64,000 nt of DNA from Gracilimonas sp031581265 (GTDB lineage: Bacteria; Bacteroidota; Rhodothermia; Balneolales; Balneolaceae). The stretch's first letter is position 1. Every line of letters begins with the position of its first letter. Under the pieces are notes generated by a model, which worked only from the letters and a program-made list of their open reading frames with translations, did not search any database and was not told the origin of the DNA. The stretch lies in the NCBI RefSeq assembly GCF_031581265.1, contig NZ_JAVLBQ010000011.1:14892-78891 (forward strand). Reading direction: 5' to 3'. Below are positions 43,826 through 52,861 of the stretch, piece by piece. The position numbers and the translations under genes were made by a program.

Positions 43826-45100
43826 TTATAGCGCGCTGCTCGGTCCCTTCAGATTTCTTTTCTTAAACTCCAACTTAAATGTCGTTTTACCCTCTTCTTC
43901 AGAAATATGTAAATCTCCCCGCAGTTGATTTGAAAGTGTTTTGATGATAAGCATTCCCAAACTATTTGGCTTTTCTAATTCGTATGTACCTCTGCTATTC
44001 ACTCCATTATCTGAGACACTTAAATAAATCTTCTTTTCTGACTCATTCAAAGAAACCCTAATTACCGGATTTTCTACCTGCTCATAAGAGTTCAGGTAAG
44101 CGTTTAGCAACAGTTCGTTACAAAGCAGCCCGGCCGGTACGGCTTGATTGATATTCATCTCGATGGGAGGAATTTCTTTTTCTATCTTCACATTTTCATT
44201 GCTGAATGTATGTTCCACAAAATCTACCAGTTCCTGCAAATACTGCCCAAAGTTAATATCCGAAGTCTTTTCAGCTTCAGCATAAGACTCATGAATCATG
44301 GCGAGACATTTAATCCTCATATGACTATCCTTTAAAATAGCATGCACCCGGTCATCCTCGATATACATTGCCTGTAAATCAAACAAAGCAGAAATCAGCG
44401 CCAGGTTATTTCGAACTCGATGGTGTATCTCTCCCAATAAAACAGTTTTTTCCTGAAGGGCCTCTTTCAGTGCATTTTGGGCTTCTTTTTGTTTGGTAAT
44501 ATCTTCCAGCATCACCACCATGTAATCCTGACTTTCCCGCCCTTTACTTGTAACCACCGATTTTGATACCCTGCCCGGAAAATAGCTCCCATCCTTTTTT
44601 TGATATCGCTTTTCAATTTTATAGGAATTCATCTCTTGTTTAGCCAATTTGCTATCCAGCTTTCTTCCCGCCTTTAAATCATCGGGATGTATAAAATCTT
44701 CAAACCCTAACTGTAATAATTCTTCTTTCCTATACCCTAACAAATCACATAAAGTCTGATTTACCTGTATCCAATTTTCATTCGGTCTGTGATGAGCTAT
44801 ACCAAGGGGAGCAAAATCAAATGTGGCTTTAAACTTATCCCTGCTTTTCTCCAGTTCTGATATTACATCCCCCAAAAGACTGTTGTTTTTCTTGATCAGT
44901 AAAAAGATCACTATCCCACTCATCAATACAAAAAACCACCCTTTATATGATTGAACTTGCGTTATGAGTTCCGGGTCATCCAAAACATCCAGAACAATTT
45001 GATCTGAAAATTGAATCCATAATGCTCCCACCAGCAAATAACCCAACGTTATTATAACCGGGCTACTGTTAATAACCTTTGTATTATCCATCTTAATCAT
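43826..45100 (-). CDS. PAS-domain sensor histidine kinase, HisKA_2 type
   Basis: About 424 aa if started at the ATG at 45100; an ATG at 45133 is also possible but adds an odd hydrophobic stretch. Two membrane segments (about residues 12-32 and 53-71), a PAS domain (about 85-200) ending in VVMLEDITKQKEAQNAL, then the HisKA_2 dimerisation box LLGEIHHRVRNNLALISALF with the phospho-acceptor His. The ATPase domain has NELLLNAYLN as N box and SDNGV as G1, and SLGMLIIKTLSNQLRG as G2. No adjacent regulator. Such kinases often use stand-alone receivers like that at 3196. Confidence 0.88.
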   Translation of the reverse strand: MIKMDNTKVINSSPVIITLGYLLVGALWIQFSDQIVLDVLDDPELITQVQSYKGWFFVLMSGIVIFLLIKKNNSLLGDVISELEKSRDKFKATFDFAPLGIAHHRPNENWIQVNQTLCDLLGYRKEELLQLGFEDFIHPDDLKAGRKLDSKLAKQEMNSYKIEKRYQKKDGSYFPGRVSKSVVTSKGRESQDYMVVMLEDITKQKEAQNALKEALQEKTVLLGEIHHRVRNNLALISALFDLQAMYIEDDRVHAILKDSHMRIKCLAMIHESYAEAEKTSDINFGQYLQELVDFVEHTFSNENVKIEKEIPPIEMNINQAVPAGLLCNELLLNAYLNSYEQVENPVIRVSLNESEKKIYLSVSDNGVNSRGTYELEKPNSLGMLIIKTLSNQLRGDLHISEEEGKTTFKLEFKKRNLKGPSSAL

Positions 45101-45383
45101 TTTGTGCAGGATTATTAAGCCAACCAAATACATGGAATAAAAGAATCTGCTCTTCTTGATCTGATTTAATAACCGGAGGAAAGATTTGAGGTTATTGATA
45201 CAAGCACTCTTTTTTATTTGCTAATAACATAATTCTCGCCAACATCTTATACCGGTACATAACTATTAATAACAAGAGTAAGCCACAGCAAAAATGTTAC
45301 AAAAAAAATTTAAAGAAGAGAATTTGGGGTTAATTTATTTGAAAAGAGGAGAAAATATTTACTAAGATGTGCTTACCCATTAC

Positions 45384-45417
45384 AAAAAAAACCCCATCCG
45401 AGATCAATCGTATGGGG
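45384..45417 (-). terminator. Terminator downstream of tRNA-Lys
   Basis: On the minus strand, CCCCAT and ATGGGG pair around a 14-base loop and are followed by eight Ts (45384-45391). It lies 46 bases past the tRNA end. The rest of the 330-base gap to 45134 is AT-rich and holds nothing else I can name. Confidence 0.75.
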
Positions 45418-45462
45418 CTGGTCAAGAGAGAGTCTTTATGAAAACAATATCTAAAAACAGTG

Positions 45463-45535
45463 TGAATCGGGAGGGGCTCGAACCCTCGACCCACGGCTTA
45501 AAAGGCCGTTGCTCTACCAACTGAGCTACCGATTC
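45463..45535 (-). tRNA. tRNA-Lys (anticodon UUU)
   Basis: Complete cloverleaf on the minus strand. Acceptor arms GAATCGG and CCGATTC are perfect, the D arm contains GTAGCTCAGTTGGTAGAGC, the anticodon stem ACGGC/GCCGT encloses CTTTTAA (anticodon TTT), and the T arm contains GGTTCGAGCCC. CCA is not encoded. Confidence 0.96.
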
Positions 45536-45548
45536 TCAATTCAGATTC

Positions 45549-45580
45549 CAAAGATAAGGCATTTATGAATTAGAGTACAA
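45549..45580 (-). promoter_or_regulatory. Bacteroidota-type promoter of tRNA-Lys
   Basis: On the minus strand TTG (45580-45578) and TATCTTTG (45556-45549) are separated by 21 bases, 13 bases before the tRNA 5' end. It has the same TATCTTTG box as the tRNA-Leu promoter. Confidence 0.72.
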
Positions 45581-45596
45581 TGAAAAAATTCACTTT

Positions 45597-46100
45597 TTAC
45601 TCAATTCCCTTATCATCTTTTTGAAGTATCTGAACGAAATCAGTTTCAATCGATAGTTGTGGCTCTTCTTCAATTCGTCCTAATTCTGCATTGCCTTTTA
45701 AAACCACAACGGTGGGAATATATTTGATATCGAACTTATTTAAAAATTCTTGGGGAAATTCTTTGCTAACATCAACACCAATATACTGCGTATTGATTTT
45801 TGCATTACCTGCTAACTCCAGTGTTTTTATTAAGCTGGGGATGTGCTTTTTCGACTCTTTACACCAACTTCCCCAAAATACCATTACATCCACAGAGTCA
45901 TCATACGTTTTTAAATAATTAATTGCGGACTCTTCCGGTTGATATCGGTCTTTATAGATACTGTATATTCGATTGTTTTCAAGAATTTCAGCCTGACTAA
46001 CAATCCCAGTCATCGATCCTGATTGAGCAGCGGTCATTTCCGGGCTCATCATAAAGATGCACAAACCAAAAAGAAATAAAACTGCTCTTGCAAGGTTCAT
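45597..46100 (-). CDS. Exported thioredoxin-fold protein with a C-x-x-S active site
   Basis: 167 aa from the ATG at 46100, which gives a proper signal sequence (MNLARAVLFLFGLCIFMM ... TAAQ). The fold is indicated by VMVFWGSWCKESKKHIPSL and the cis-Pro strand YIPTVVVLKG. The second active-site cysteine is replaced by Ser (WCKES), so it cannot do ordinary disulfide exchange. It may bind a thiol partner, as monothiol family members do. It is divergent from the HIT gene 60 bases away. Confidence 0.8.
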   Translation of the reverse strand: MNLARAVLFLFGLCIFMMSPEMTAAQSGSMTGIVSQAEILENNRIYSIYKDRYQPEESAINYLKTYDDSVDVMVFWGSWCKESKKHIPSLIKTLELAGNAKINTQYIGVDVSKEFPQEFLNKFDIKYIPTVVVLKGNAELGRIEEEPQLSIETDFVQILQKDDKGIE

Positions 46101-46159
46101 AAGGATTTCTGTTTTTTCGATAGTATCTTCACTCAAATTAACATCTTTCATTTAGAATT

Positions 46160-46558
46160 ATGGCAAGTATTTTTACCAAAATTATTGAAGGCGAAATCCC
46201 AAGTTATAAAGTTGCTGAAGATGACCGGCATTTTGCTTTTTTGGATATTAACCCGGCCGCAAAGGGACATACTCTATGCATTCCAAAAAAAGAAATAGAT
46301 TATATTTTTGATTTGGAACCAAACGAATTGAGTGCCTTAACTAAGTTTTCCCAAAACGTAGCCGATGGAATTGATAAGGCATTGAAACCTATACGCACCG
46401 GTATAATTGTTGAAGGCATGGAGGTGCCACACGCTCATATTCACCTCATACCCATTTACAAAGAAACGCAGGCTTTCAGCTTAGGTAAAAAAGTCGATGT
46501 TTCCGAAGATGGCATGATTAAGCTGGCAGAACAAATTCGCCAAAACATATGCCTATGA
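46160..46558 (+). CDS. HIT-family nucleotide hydrolase
   Basis: 132 aa. The start MASIFTKIIEGEIPSYKVAEDD and the histidine triad HAHIHLIP near residue 95 identify the HIT (Hint-like) group, which cleaves adenosine phosphoramidates and related nucleotides in the cytoplasm. The end overlaps aroQ. It is shorter after the triad than typical Hint proteins but complete. Confidence 0.92.
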   Translation: MASIFTKIIEGEIPSYKVAEDDRHFAFLDINPAAKGHTLCIPKKEIDYIFDLEPNELSALTKFSQNVADGIDKALKPIRTGIIVEGMEVPHAHIHLIPIYKETQAFSLGKKVDVSEDGMIKLAEQIRQNICL

Positions 46559-46989
46559 AAATAAAAGTCATTAACGGACCCAACCTGAATTTACTTGGCA
46601 AACGCAATCCAGGTGTTTATGGCACCGGAAGCCTGAATGATCTTGAAACCTTTTTAAAAGAGGAGTTCAAAAACCATCATTTAATTTTCTTTCAAAGCAA
46701 CCTTGAAGGCGAGCTTATTGAGAACGTGCAAGAATGCTTGCAAGATGAGACAGAAGGACTAATCATCAATCCCGGCGGATATTCACACACTTCAGTAGCT
46801 CTTCGCGATGCTCTGGAACCTTTGGAAATTCCCAAAGTTGAAGTTCATATATCCAATATCCACGGACGTGAAGATTTCCGTGAAAAATCTATAACCGGGA
46901 CAGTCATGAATGGTATTATTACCGGTTTAGGGAAATTCAGCTACGTATTGGGCATACAGGCACTTGAAAGACTTCATAAAGCACATTAA
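46555..46989 (+). CDS. aroQ: 3-dehydroquinate dehydratase, type II
   Basis: 144 aa from the ATG at 46555, which overlaps the HIT stop by four bases; an in-frame ATG at 46549 would add two residues. The N terminus KIKVINGPNLNLLGKR, the catalytic Tyr in GVYG, NPGGYSHTSVALRDAL and EVHISNIHGREDFR are diagnostic. It catalyses the third step of the shikimate pathway with trans elimination. Confidence 0.95.
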   Translation: MKIKVINGPNLNLLGKRNPGVYGTGSLNDLETFLKEEFKNHHLIFFQSNLEGELIENVQECLQDETEGLIINPGGYSHTSVALRDALEPLEIPKVEVHISNIHGREDFREKSITGTVMNGIITGLGKFSYVLGIQALERLHKAH

Positions 46990-47026
46990 AGCGTACTACT
47001 TTTACAAGTTCATCTAACCAATTGCT

Positions 47027-48490
47027 TTGACAAAACTCAAAGAACTTTTCTCAGATACCCTTGTGTACGGCATCAGCAGCGTGCTGGCGCGATTTATTGG
47101 CTACCTGTTAGTTCCGCTGCATACCGGTGTATTCAGTGAAGGCGAGTATGGGATTGTAAGCCTTATTTTTGCTGCCATCGCTCTTTTCAATGTGCTTTTT
47201 ACGATGGGTATGGAATCGGCATACATCCGCTATGGTAAAGACCGTGACCAAGCCAACAGTATTTTCAAAACCCTTCAACTATTCTTAGTCGGAACTTCGG
47301 GAGTTTTTGTGCTCCTCATCTGGATGGCGCAGCCCCTCATTGCCCCCATGATTGGTCTTGAAACCGGAAATTCCATTTACTGGCTCATGTTGGGCATTCT
47401 CTTTTTTGATACCATTGCCGTAGTCCCTTTTGCCGAACTCCGGTTGGTCCGTAAATCCATCTCCTTTGCGGCCATTAAAACCGGGAATGTACTCGTTAAT
47501 CTCGGGTTGAATTTTTATTTGATACTGGGGCTTAACTACGGCATTGAGGCAGTATTCATCAGTAATTTTGCTGCTTCAATCCTCACTGCTTTAGCTACCT
47601 GGATTATAACGCTGCCGATGTTCACGGGTAGCTGGAATCAGCAGCTTCTTAAAAGAGCCTTACTCTTTGGATTACCTTTTATTCCGGCGGGATTTGGTCA
47701 CGTAATAAATGAACTGCTCGACCGATTTTTCCTGAAATCCATGGATCCGGAAACAGTACAATCCTTATACGGTGCCGAGTACACTCCCGATGATATTGTT
47801 GGTATTTACAGTGCCTGCTACAAACTGGCCGTTTTTATGCTTTTGCTGGTGCAGATGTTTCGCATGGCCTGGCAGCCTTTTTTCATGCGTCAATCCGAAG
47901 AAAAATCGGCTCCGCAAACATTCTCACAAACCTTTACTTTATTTAATTTTGGAGCGGCCGTCATCTTTCTGAGTGTCGCCCTTTTTGCTGAGCAAATTGT
48001 TTCCATCAAAGTTCCATTTCTTGATTTTTACCTGGTTGATGAAAAATTCTGGGGCGGACTCGGAATTGTACCCGTACTCCTTTTAGCCTATTGGTTTCAG
48101 GGATGGTATGTTAACTTTTCAGCCGGAATTTTTATCAGTGAAACTACCAAACGCCTTCCCCAAATTACCCTGATAGGAGCAGCTATCACCATTGTAGCCA
48201 ATCTCATTTTAATACCATTTTTTGGAATGATGGGGTCGGCCGCTGCCACACTGATGAGTTATGCGACTATGGCTTTACTCATCTATTATTATTCAATCAA
48301 TGCATTTGTGGTGCCCTATAAGTTGGTATCTGCTTTTGCCGTCATGCTCTTAGCGGCCGGATTGTACTATCTCAAACCCATTGTTATAGATTTTGGGATC
48401 AGTGATTTACTCGCATCCTTCGTTTTATTAGGAACTGGCCTGGCATTCATCGCTCTTATTACCTACCGTACCGTTTTAAAGTTAGATTAA
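47027..48490 (+). CDS. Polysaccharide flippase-like membrane protein (MOP superfamily)
   Basis: 487 aa, start TTG at 47027. Twelve to fourteen hydrophobic segments run through the whole length. The N terminus (TLVYGISSVLARFIGYLLVPLHTGVFSEGEYGIVSL split over about 11-45) is typical of Wzx-type oligosaccharide flippases. It likely moves lipid-linked sugar units across the inner membrane. No glycosyltransferase genes are adjacent, so the glycan is unknown. It is 37 bases after aroQ. Confidence 0.88.
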   Translation: MTKLKELFSDTLVYGISSVLARFIGYLLVPLHTGVFSEGEYGIVSLIFAAIALFNVLFTMGMESAYIRYGKDRDQANSIFKTLQLFLVGTSGVFVLLIWMAQPLIAPMIGLETGNSIYWLMLGILFFDTIAVVPFAELRLVRKSISFAAIKTGNVLVNLGLNFYLILGLNYGIEAVFISNFAASILTALATWIITLPMFTGSWNQQLLKRALLFGLPFIPAGFGHVINELLDRFFLKSMDPETVQSLYGAEYTPDDIVGIYSACYKLAVFMLLLVQMFRMAWQPFFMRQSEEKSAPQTFSQTFTLFNFGAAVIFLSVALFAEQIVSIKVPFLDFYLVDEKFWGGLGIVPVLLLAYWFQGWYVNFSAGIFISETTKRLPQITLIGAAITIVANLILIPFFGMMGSAAATLMSYATMALLIYYYSINAFVVPYKLVSAFAVMLLAAGLYYLKPIVIDFGISDLLASFVLLGTGLAFIALITYRTVLKLD

Positions 48491-48666
48491 ACGTGTTTAA
48501 AACTGATTTTTCACCTTGTTTATTCTAATAATAAATTGGTCAGAATCAGTTGATTCTCTCAATTATTTTTGAGTTAATTGACTGGTGGCGTTAGGGTTAA
48601 TTAATTAAAGCCAATTTCTCCATTTAATATTATTAAATAATTAATCAGCTTAGGACTATTATTGAC

Positions 48667-49482
48667 ATGAAAACACAGGAACGAGTCGGGATATATGTTG
48701 ATGCGGTTAATGTAACGATGAATGGGGGCTACGGACTTCGATACGATATCTTACGCATGTTTGCCTGCCGGGGAGGCGGTATTGCCTCTCGCCTGAACGT
48801 TTATCTCTGCTATGATCCTCAGCGCCTGGAAGAAGATCATGAATACCGAAAGAAGACGCAGCGTTTTTGTGAGGTCCTCCGTGATTTTGAATACAAAGTG
48901 ACAGAAAAACCGGTTCAAACCTATACCAATAGCGAAACCGGTGAAAAGGTTACCAAATCGACCATTGATATGGATATGGCCGTAGATATGCTGGTTCAGG
49001 GGGATTACCTCGATAAAGTAGTTTTGCTAAGCAGCAGCGGAAGCTATGTTAGCGTTGTTAATGCTTTACAAAATAGGGGATGTCGAGTAGAGCTGGTAGG
49101 CTTTGATAATGTTTCTACTGCCCTCAAAAAAACGGTGGACTCTTCTGTTTCCGGATACCTCATTCCGGGCTTGTTGCCCATTGATTCGCCCTACAGCTGG
49201 GGTTCCAACGGCTCTCGCGTTCGAGGCGTTTGCTACGATTTTACCCAAGACGAAGGCTATGGTTTCCTACGATTTTTGACTCGAAAAGAAGATTGTTTAT
49301 GGGTTACGGATTCCCGCGAAGATGACTCTCCTTACAAAACCGTATTTGCCCACGTCTCTCAGTTTGAAGAAGATTTCGATACCAATTACCTACCCAGCAG
49401 AGAACTCATATTCGAGTTCGATGTCACTGAAAATGACAAAGGATTAATCGCCGAAAATATTGTGTTGGTGAGCGCGCCTTAA
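48667..49482 (+). CDS. NYN-domain (PIN-like) RNase fused to a cold-shock-like domain
   Basis: 271 aa. Residues 1-150 are a NYN domain (LabA/DUF88 group): GIYVDAVNVTMNG with the first acidic residue, DMDMAVDMLVQ with the central acids, and VVLLSSSGSYVSVV where most NYN proteins have a third acid (SGDGDF) that is Ser-Gly-Ser here. Residues about 205-271 look like an OB-fold cold-shock domain: GYGFLRFLTRKED, VFAHVSQFEED and a final AENIVLV. The fusion suggests processing of RNA. It is monocistronic, and the 180-base gap upstream is AT-rich. Confidence 0.8.
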   Translation: MKTQERVGIYVDAVNVTMNGGYGLRYDILRMFACRGGGIASRLNVYLCYDPQRLEEDHEYRKKTQRFCEVLRDFEYKVTEKPVQTYTNSETGEKVTKSTIDMDMAVDMLVQGDYLDKVVLLSSSGSYVSVVNALQNRGCRVELVGFDNVSTALKKTVDSSVSGYLIPGLLPIDSPYSWGSNGSRVRGVCYDFTQDEGYGFLRFLTRKEDCLWVTDSREDDSPYKTVFAHVSQFEEDFDTNYLPSRELIFEFDVTENDKGLIAENIVLVSAP

Positions 49483-49517
49483 CTTTTAATGCCATTGGCA
49501 GCCCTTCGCATAAACCC

Positions 49518-49600
49518 CAACCCCATCCATCACCCGGCTCTCAATAAGTAAATCAATTCTTTTAAAACCAAGCGAAATGATCGATTCCAGTCGTTCTGCC
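49518..49600. repeat. Repeat A, partial copy 3
   Basis: CCCCATCCATCACCCGGCTCTC followed by AACCAAGCGAAATGATCGATT matches the left part of repeat A at 52.86 and 54.87 kb. The right part is absent. Confidence 0.6.
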
Positions 49601-49646
49601 TTCAACGTTCCTTACTCAATGTTGGATGTTCTTCCCCCCGGCCTTA

Positions 49647-49785
49647 GAAAAAAGAGCGTATAGAAGATGACGGAGTGAAGCGTAAAGAAAGAAATCATAC
49701 CGCATGGAATTGTGATTTCCTGCAAGCCCAGTCAAGGAGCATTGATTTCTTTTAGCGCAATGCAGACATCTTTAGCTCTTTTTTC
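49647..49785. repeat. Palindromic repeat D, copy 1 (139 bp)
   Basis: Perfect 11-bp terminal inverted repeats GAAAAAAGAGC and GCTCTTTTTTC. The element has the same length as the copy at 54634-54772, with the first 28 bases identical. Inner arms GAAATCA (left) and TGATTTC (right) pair; in copy 2 they are replaced by AATAAACTG and CAGTTTATT, which also pair. It is followed by two hairpins (TCCCGA/TCGGGA and a GTTC ... GAAC stem at 49816-49842 with poly-T and poly-A inside). Confidence 0.75.
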
Positions 49786-50005
49786 GACCGCCTTGTCCCG
49801 ATTTTTTCGGGATGGTTCGTTTTTTATCAAGAAAAAATGAACAAGAGATTTGCCTAAGAAAAATTATTCGATTTCAATCACAAGAAGCCAAAACTTCCCA
49901 GACGGCATCCCCAAGATAAACCTTCTAAACAACAGCAAATGGTTTTATATATCTGCTTTTAATGTAATTGGTAAAGGTGTCTTTCCTTTGCTACTTTTCT
50001 ATTCT

Positions 50006-50572
50006 ATGAAAAACCAACATTTTCACATAAAAAACATGGTATGCAGCCACTGCGGTGAGGTGCTGCGCCAAGAACTTGAACGGGCCGGTTTCAGGGTAGA
50101 GGATATAGAATTAGGGGAGGTCACCCTGGAAAAACCTATCACCCCGAAGCAACAAAATCGCTTTACGGAAATAGTGAAAGAGAATGGGTTTGATGTCATC
50201 AACGACCAAAACAGCCGGCTGGTTGAACAAATTAAACAGCTTATCATTCAACTGGCCCGCACCGGACAAAAGCTTGACAATCCACTTTCCGATTATTTGG
50301 CCAAAAAACTTCATAAAGATTATCAGCAGCTAAGCCGACTGTTTTCAGGAGTAGAAGGGAAATCTATTGAGCGCTACTATATTCTCCAGAAAATTGAACG
50401 GGCCAAAGAGCTCATTGTGTACGGCGAGCAAAACCTGAGTGAAATTGCCTATGACCTTGGCTACAGCAGTCAGCAACATTTTTCCCGGCAATTCAAAAAA
50501 GAAACAGGATTATCACCCTCACATTTCAGCGAGATTAAAGAAAACCGGCGGATTTCTATTGATGAGGTTTGA
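50006..50572 (+). CDS. AraC-type regulator with N-terminal heavy-metal-associated (HMA-like) domain
   Basis: 188 aa from the ATG at 50006. The longer frame upstream (from 49850) is rejected because its first part is a dispersed repeat also seen at 54.47 kb. Residues 1-65 resemble an HMA metal-binding domain with MVCSHC (residues 11-16). The C terminus is a two-helix-turn-helix AraC domain (AKELIVYGEQNLSEIAYDLGYSSQQHFSRQFKKETGLSPSHF, from about 133). A paralogue at 59365 has the same layout. The pair brackets metal-transport genes, so metal-responsive control is likely. It is monocistronic, with an HNH gene downstream. Confidence 0.85.
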   Translation: MKNQHFHIKNMVCSHCGEVLRQELERAGFRVEDIELGEVTLEKPITPKQQNRFTEIVKENGFDVINDQNSRLVEQIKQLIIQLARTGQKLDNPLSDYLAKKLHKDYQQLSRLFSGVEGKSIERYYILQKIERAKELIVYGEQNLSEIAYDLGYSSQQHFSRQFKKETGLSPSHFSEIKENRRISIDEV

Positions 50573-50829
50573 GGGGTAACTGCACCTGGTTGGGCTGACC
50601 TGCCCAAACACTACTCCAAAAACCGTCATCCCGCACGCAGCGAACGCGCAGATGCGGGATCTCCCTTCTATGGCAATCAGGGAGTAAAAACATTTACTTT
50701 GTAACCCTTTTACCCTCTTAACGCTGCATCTTTCTGCTGGTCAACTCCACTCAGAATTAAATAAAGAATTGGAATAACTAATTACACCGGCTAATTCGGA
50801 AATTACCGGCGTTCTTTTATATTCAGGTC

Positions 50830-50904
50830 ATGACTTTTGAGACACTTAAAAAAATCAATTAGATCATAGAGCGGGATAGTAAAGACACAACTTATAAGTT
50901 TGCT
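50830..50904 (+). other. Interrupted 5' end of the HNH gene (in-frame TAG)
   Basis: ATG at 50830 is in frame with the HNH gene and encodes MTFETLKKIN, then TAG (50860-50862), then IIERDSKDTTYKFALLRATIEI without a break. The residues after the stop continue the same protein, so a CAG or CAA codon has probably become TAG. Translation might restart at TTG 50905. Confidence 0.7.
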
Positions 50905-51960
50905 TTGCTTCGGGCTACGATTGAGATTATTCAAGAAAAATCTCCTTACCAGAAAGACAAGGATAATCTTGTAATTCTTCCTGTTGGATTATTAATACTA
51001 AAATGGTTGGAATACTATTATCCAATTATTGAAAAGAACCTTCCGCAAAGAAATGGCGATAACTTAGATTCGTTTACACTTTCATTCAGAGCCTTATTTA
51101 AAAAAGTAACTAATTTCTATTCCGAGAAAGGTGGCCTTTCTGTTTTTTATTCTGAGTTAGTGAGGGGAAACCTTCCAAATGAAATTGAAGACACTGTTTT
51201 TCAGCTTTGCAAAAAACTTAGAGATACCATCAAAGATCAACCGATGAGATATATTGGAAAATCAGTTTACGGGGAAGAATACCAAATTTTTAAGCGTCTT
51301 AAAACGAATACTCAATTACGACAACCAGATAAAATGGATGTGAATTTTCTAATCGAAAACTTTAGTGAATTCTCGATTCCATCTGATTATTACAGCGTAA
51401 TGGAGCTGATGGGAAGTTTTATTACGGGTATGCACTCCATCCTAATTAACTGGGCTGAATTCACGGTAGATAAAGATAAAAGCCTGAGTATGAATCAGGT
51501 ATTGGAAACGATGCTGAAATCGCCACAGGAAGCGCGTAATGTTCTGCTCTCTCAAAATATTTTTACAGCACTTAAACAGGATAAAGGCGAGCTTGAGTGT
51601 GTTTGGTCTGGCAACAGAATCACTACCGATTTGAATATCGATCATGTACTTCCATTCTCTGTTTGGAGAAATAATGATCTTTGGAATCTGCTCCCGGCAA
51701 AAGCGATAGTTAATAACCGTAAGCGAGACAAAATCCCTTCACTTCAACTTCTCGAAAAGCGAAAAGAACGGATCATTTCATACTGGCAATTTATTTGGAA
51801 GACTGAACAAGCCGGTTTTGAAAAAGAGTTGAACGTAAACCTGATCACCCGACAAGATTTTAGTCAATCAAACTGGGAGAATCCGGCATTTCAATCACTA
51901 AAGGAAAAGTGTCGTTATTTAATTGAAACCCGTGGATTTGAAGAATTTCATTTGCCATGA
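50905..51960 (+). CDS. HNH endonuclease-domain protein
   Basis: 351 aa from the TTG at 50905; the natural start is probably the ATG at 50830, now cut off by a TAG codon. The C-terminal nuclease motif is LNIDHVLPFSVWRNNDLWNLLPAKAIVNNRKRDKIP (residues about 245-280), with the HH/N/K pattern of HNH endonucleases. The N-terminal 200 residues are helical and unfamiliar. The stop overlaps the ATG of the methyltransferase-HIT gene by four bases. Nicking or cutting of DNA is inferred from the motif only. Confidence 0.78.
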   Translation: MLRATIEIIQEKSPYQKDKDNLVILPVGLLILKWLEYYYPIIEKNLPQRNGDNLDSFTLSFRALFKKVTNFYSEKGGLSVFYSELVRGNLPNEIEDTVFQLCKKLRDTIKDQPMRYIGKSVYGEEYQIFKRLKTNTQLRQPDKMDVNFLIENFSEFSIPSDYYSVMELMGSFITGMHSILINWAEFTVDKDKSLSMNQVLETMLKSPQEARNVLLSQNIFTALKQDKGELECVWSGNRITTDLNIDHVLPFSVWRNNDLWNLLPAKAIVNNRKRDKIPSLQLLEKRKERIISYWQFIWKTEQAGFEKELNVNLITRQDFSQSNWENPAFQSLKEKCRYLIETRGFEEFHLP

Positions 51961-52808
51961 AAGGAAACCCAAACTCACATCTCACTGCTAAGGAACGGGA
52001 TAAAGAATCCTTCCCCACTCGTAAGCTCTACAAAATGGGAGTGATAAAAGGTAATGTATTGGATTTTGGCTCAGGCTATGGAAAGGACGCTGAATTTCTA
52101 CAATCAAAAAATATTAGCTGTACCAATTACGACCCATATCATGCCCCTGATTATCCCGATCAAAAATTTGATACGATTCTTTGCCAGTATGTATTGAATG
52201 TATTGTTTCCGGAAGAACAAGCAGAGGTATTGATGTCGGTTAGTGAATTGCTGAAATCATCAGGAAAAGCTTACTTCACAGTTCGCAGGGATTTGAAAAG
52301 AACGGGATTTAGAAATCATTATGTGCATAGGGTTCCGACTTATCAATGCAATGTAGTATTACCTTATAAAACTATTTTCAAAAATGAATTTTGTGAGATC
52401 TATGAATATCTGCATTTCACCCAAGTTGATAACGGAAAGAAAGGCATTTTCGAAAATCCATCACCTGAAACTGAACTTATTTCCGAACTGGCAACAGTGT
52501 ACAGCATCTATGATAAATTTCCAGTGAGCAAAGGTCACGCCTTGGTACTTCCTAAACGAAAATCCGCCAACTATTTTGAAATGACTGACAAAGAAAAGAC
52601 AGCCTGCCAAATTATGGTGGAACGAGTCAAAGACATTCTAACCAAAAAATATCAGCCTGACGGATTCAATATCGGCTTTAATGTGAATAAAGCTGCCGGA
52701 CAAACCATCTCCCATACGCATATCCACATAATCCCCAGATATAAAGGTGATGTAGAAAATCCCCGTGGAGGGATAAGAAATGTGATTCCCGGGATGGGAG
52801 ATTATTGA
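51957..52808 (+). CDS. SAM-dependent methyltransferase fused to a HIT domain
   Basis: 283 aa. The N-terminal half has a class I methyltransferase fold: VLDFGSGYGKDAEFL (motif I, about residues 33-47), CTNYDPYH, and FDTILCQYVLNVL. From about residue 165 a HIT domain follows (SPETELISELATVYSIYDKFPVSKGHALVLPKR) ending in the histidine triad HTHIHIIP (about 253-260). Such bifunctional proteins exist in other bacteria, next to HNH nucleases or helicases. The substrate of either half is unknown. The translational coupling to the HNH gene suggests a two-gene unit acting on nucleic acid. Confidence 0.85.
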   Translation: MKGNPNSHLTAKERDKESFPTRKLYKMGVIKGNVLDFGSGYGKDAEFLQSKNISCTNYDPYHAPDYPDQKFDTILCQYVLNVLFPEEQAEVLMSVSELLKSSGKAYFTVRRDLKRTGFRNHYVHRVPTYQCNVVLPYKTIFKNEFCEIYEYLHFTQVDNGKKGIFENPSPETELISELATVYSIYDKFPVSKGHALVLPKRKSANYFEMTDKEKTACQIMVERVKDILTKKYQPDGFNIGFNVNKAAGQTISHTHIHIIPRYKGDVENPRGGIRNVIPGMGDY

Positions 52809-52861
52809 TACTGTCCAAGGGTATAATTTAATTGTAATCATTTTTCACGACACAAAACCTA

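Noticed and set aside
49850..50005. N-terminal extension of the HMA-AraC ORF
   Set aside because: The extension is part of a repeat also found at 54.47 kb, and the paralogue starts at the position equal to 50006.
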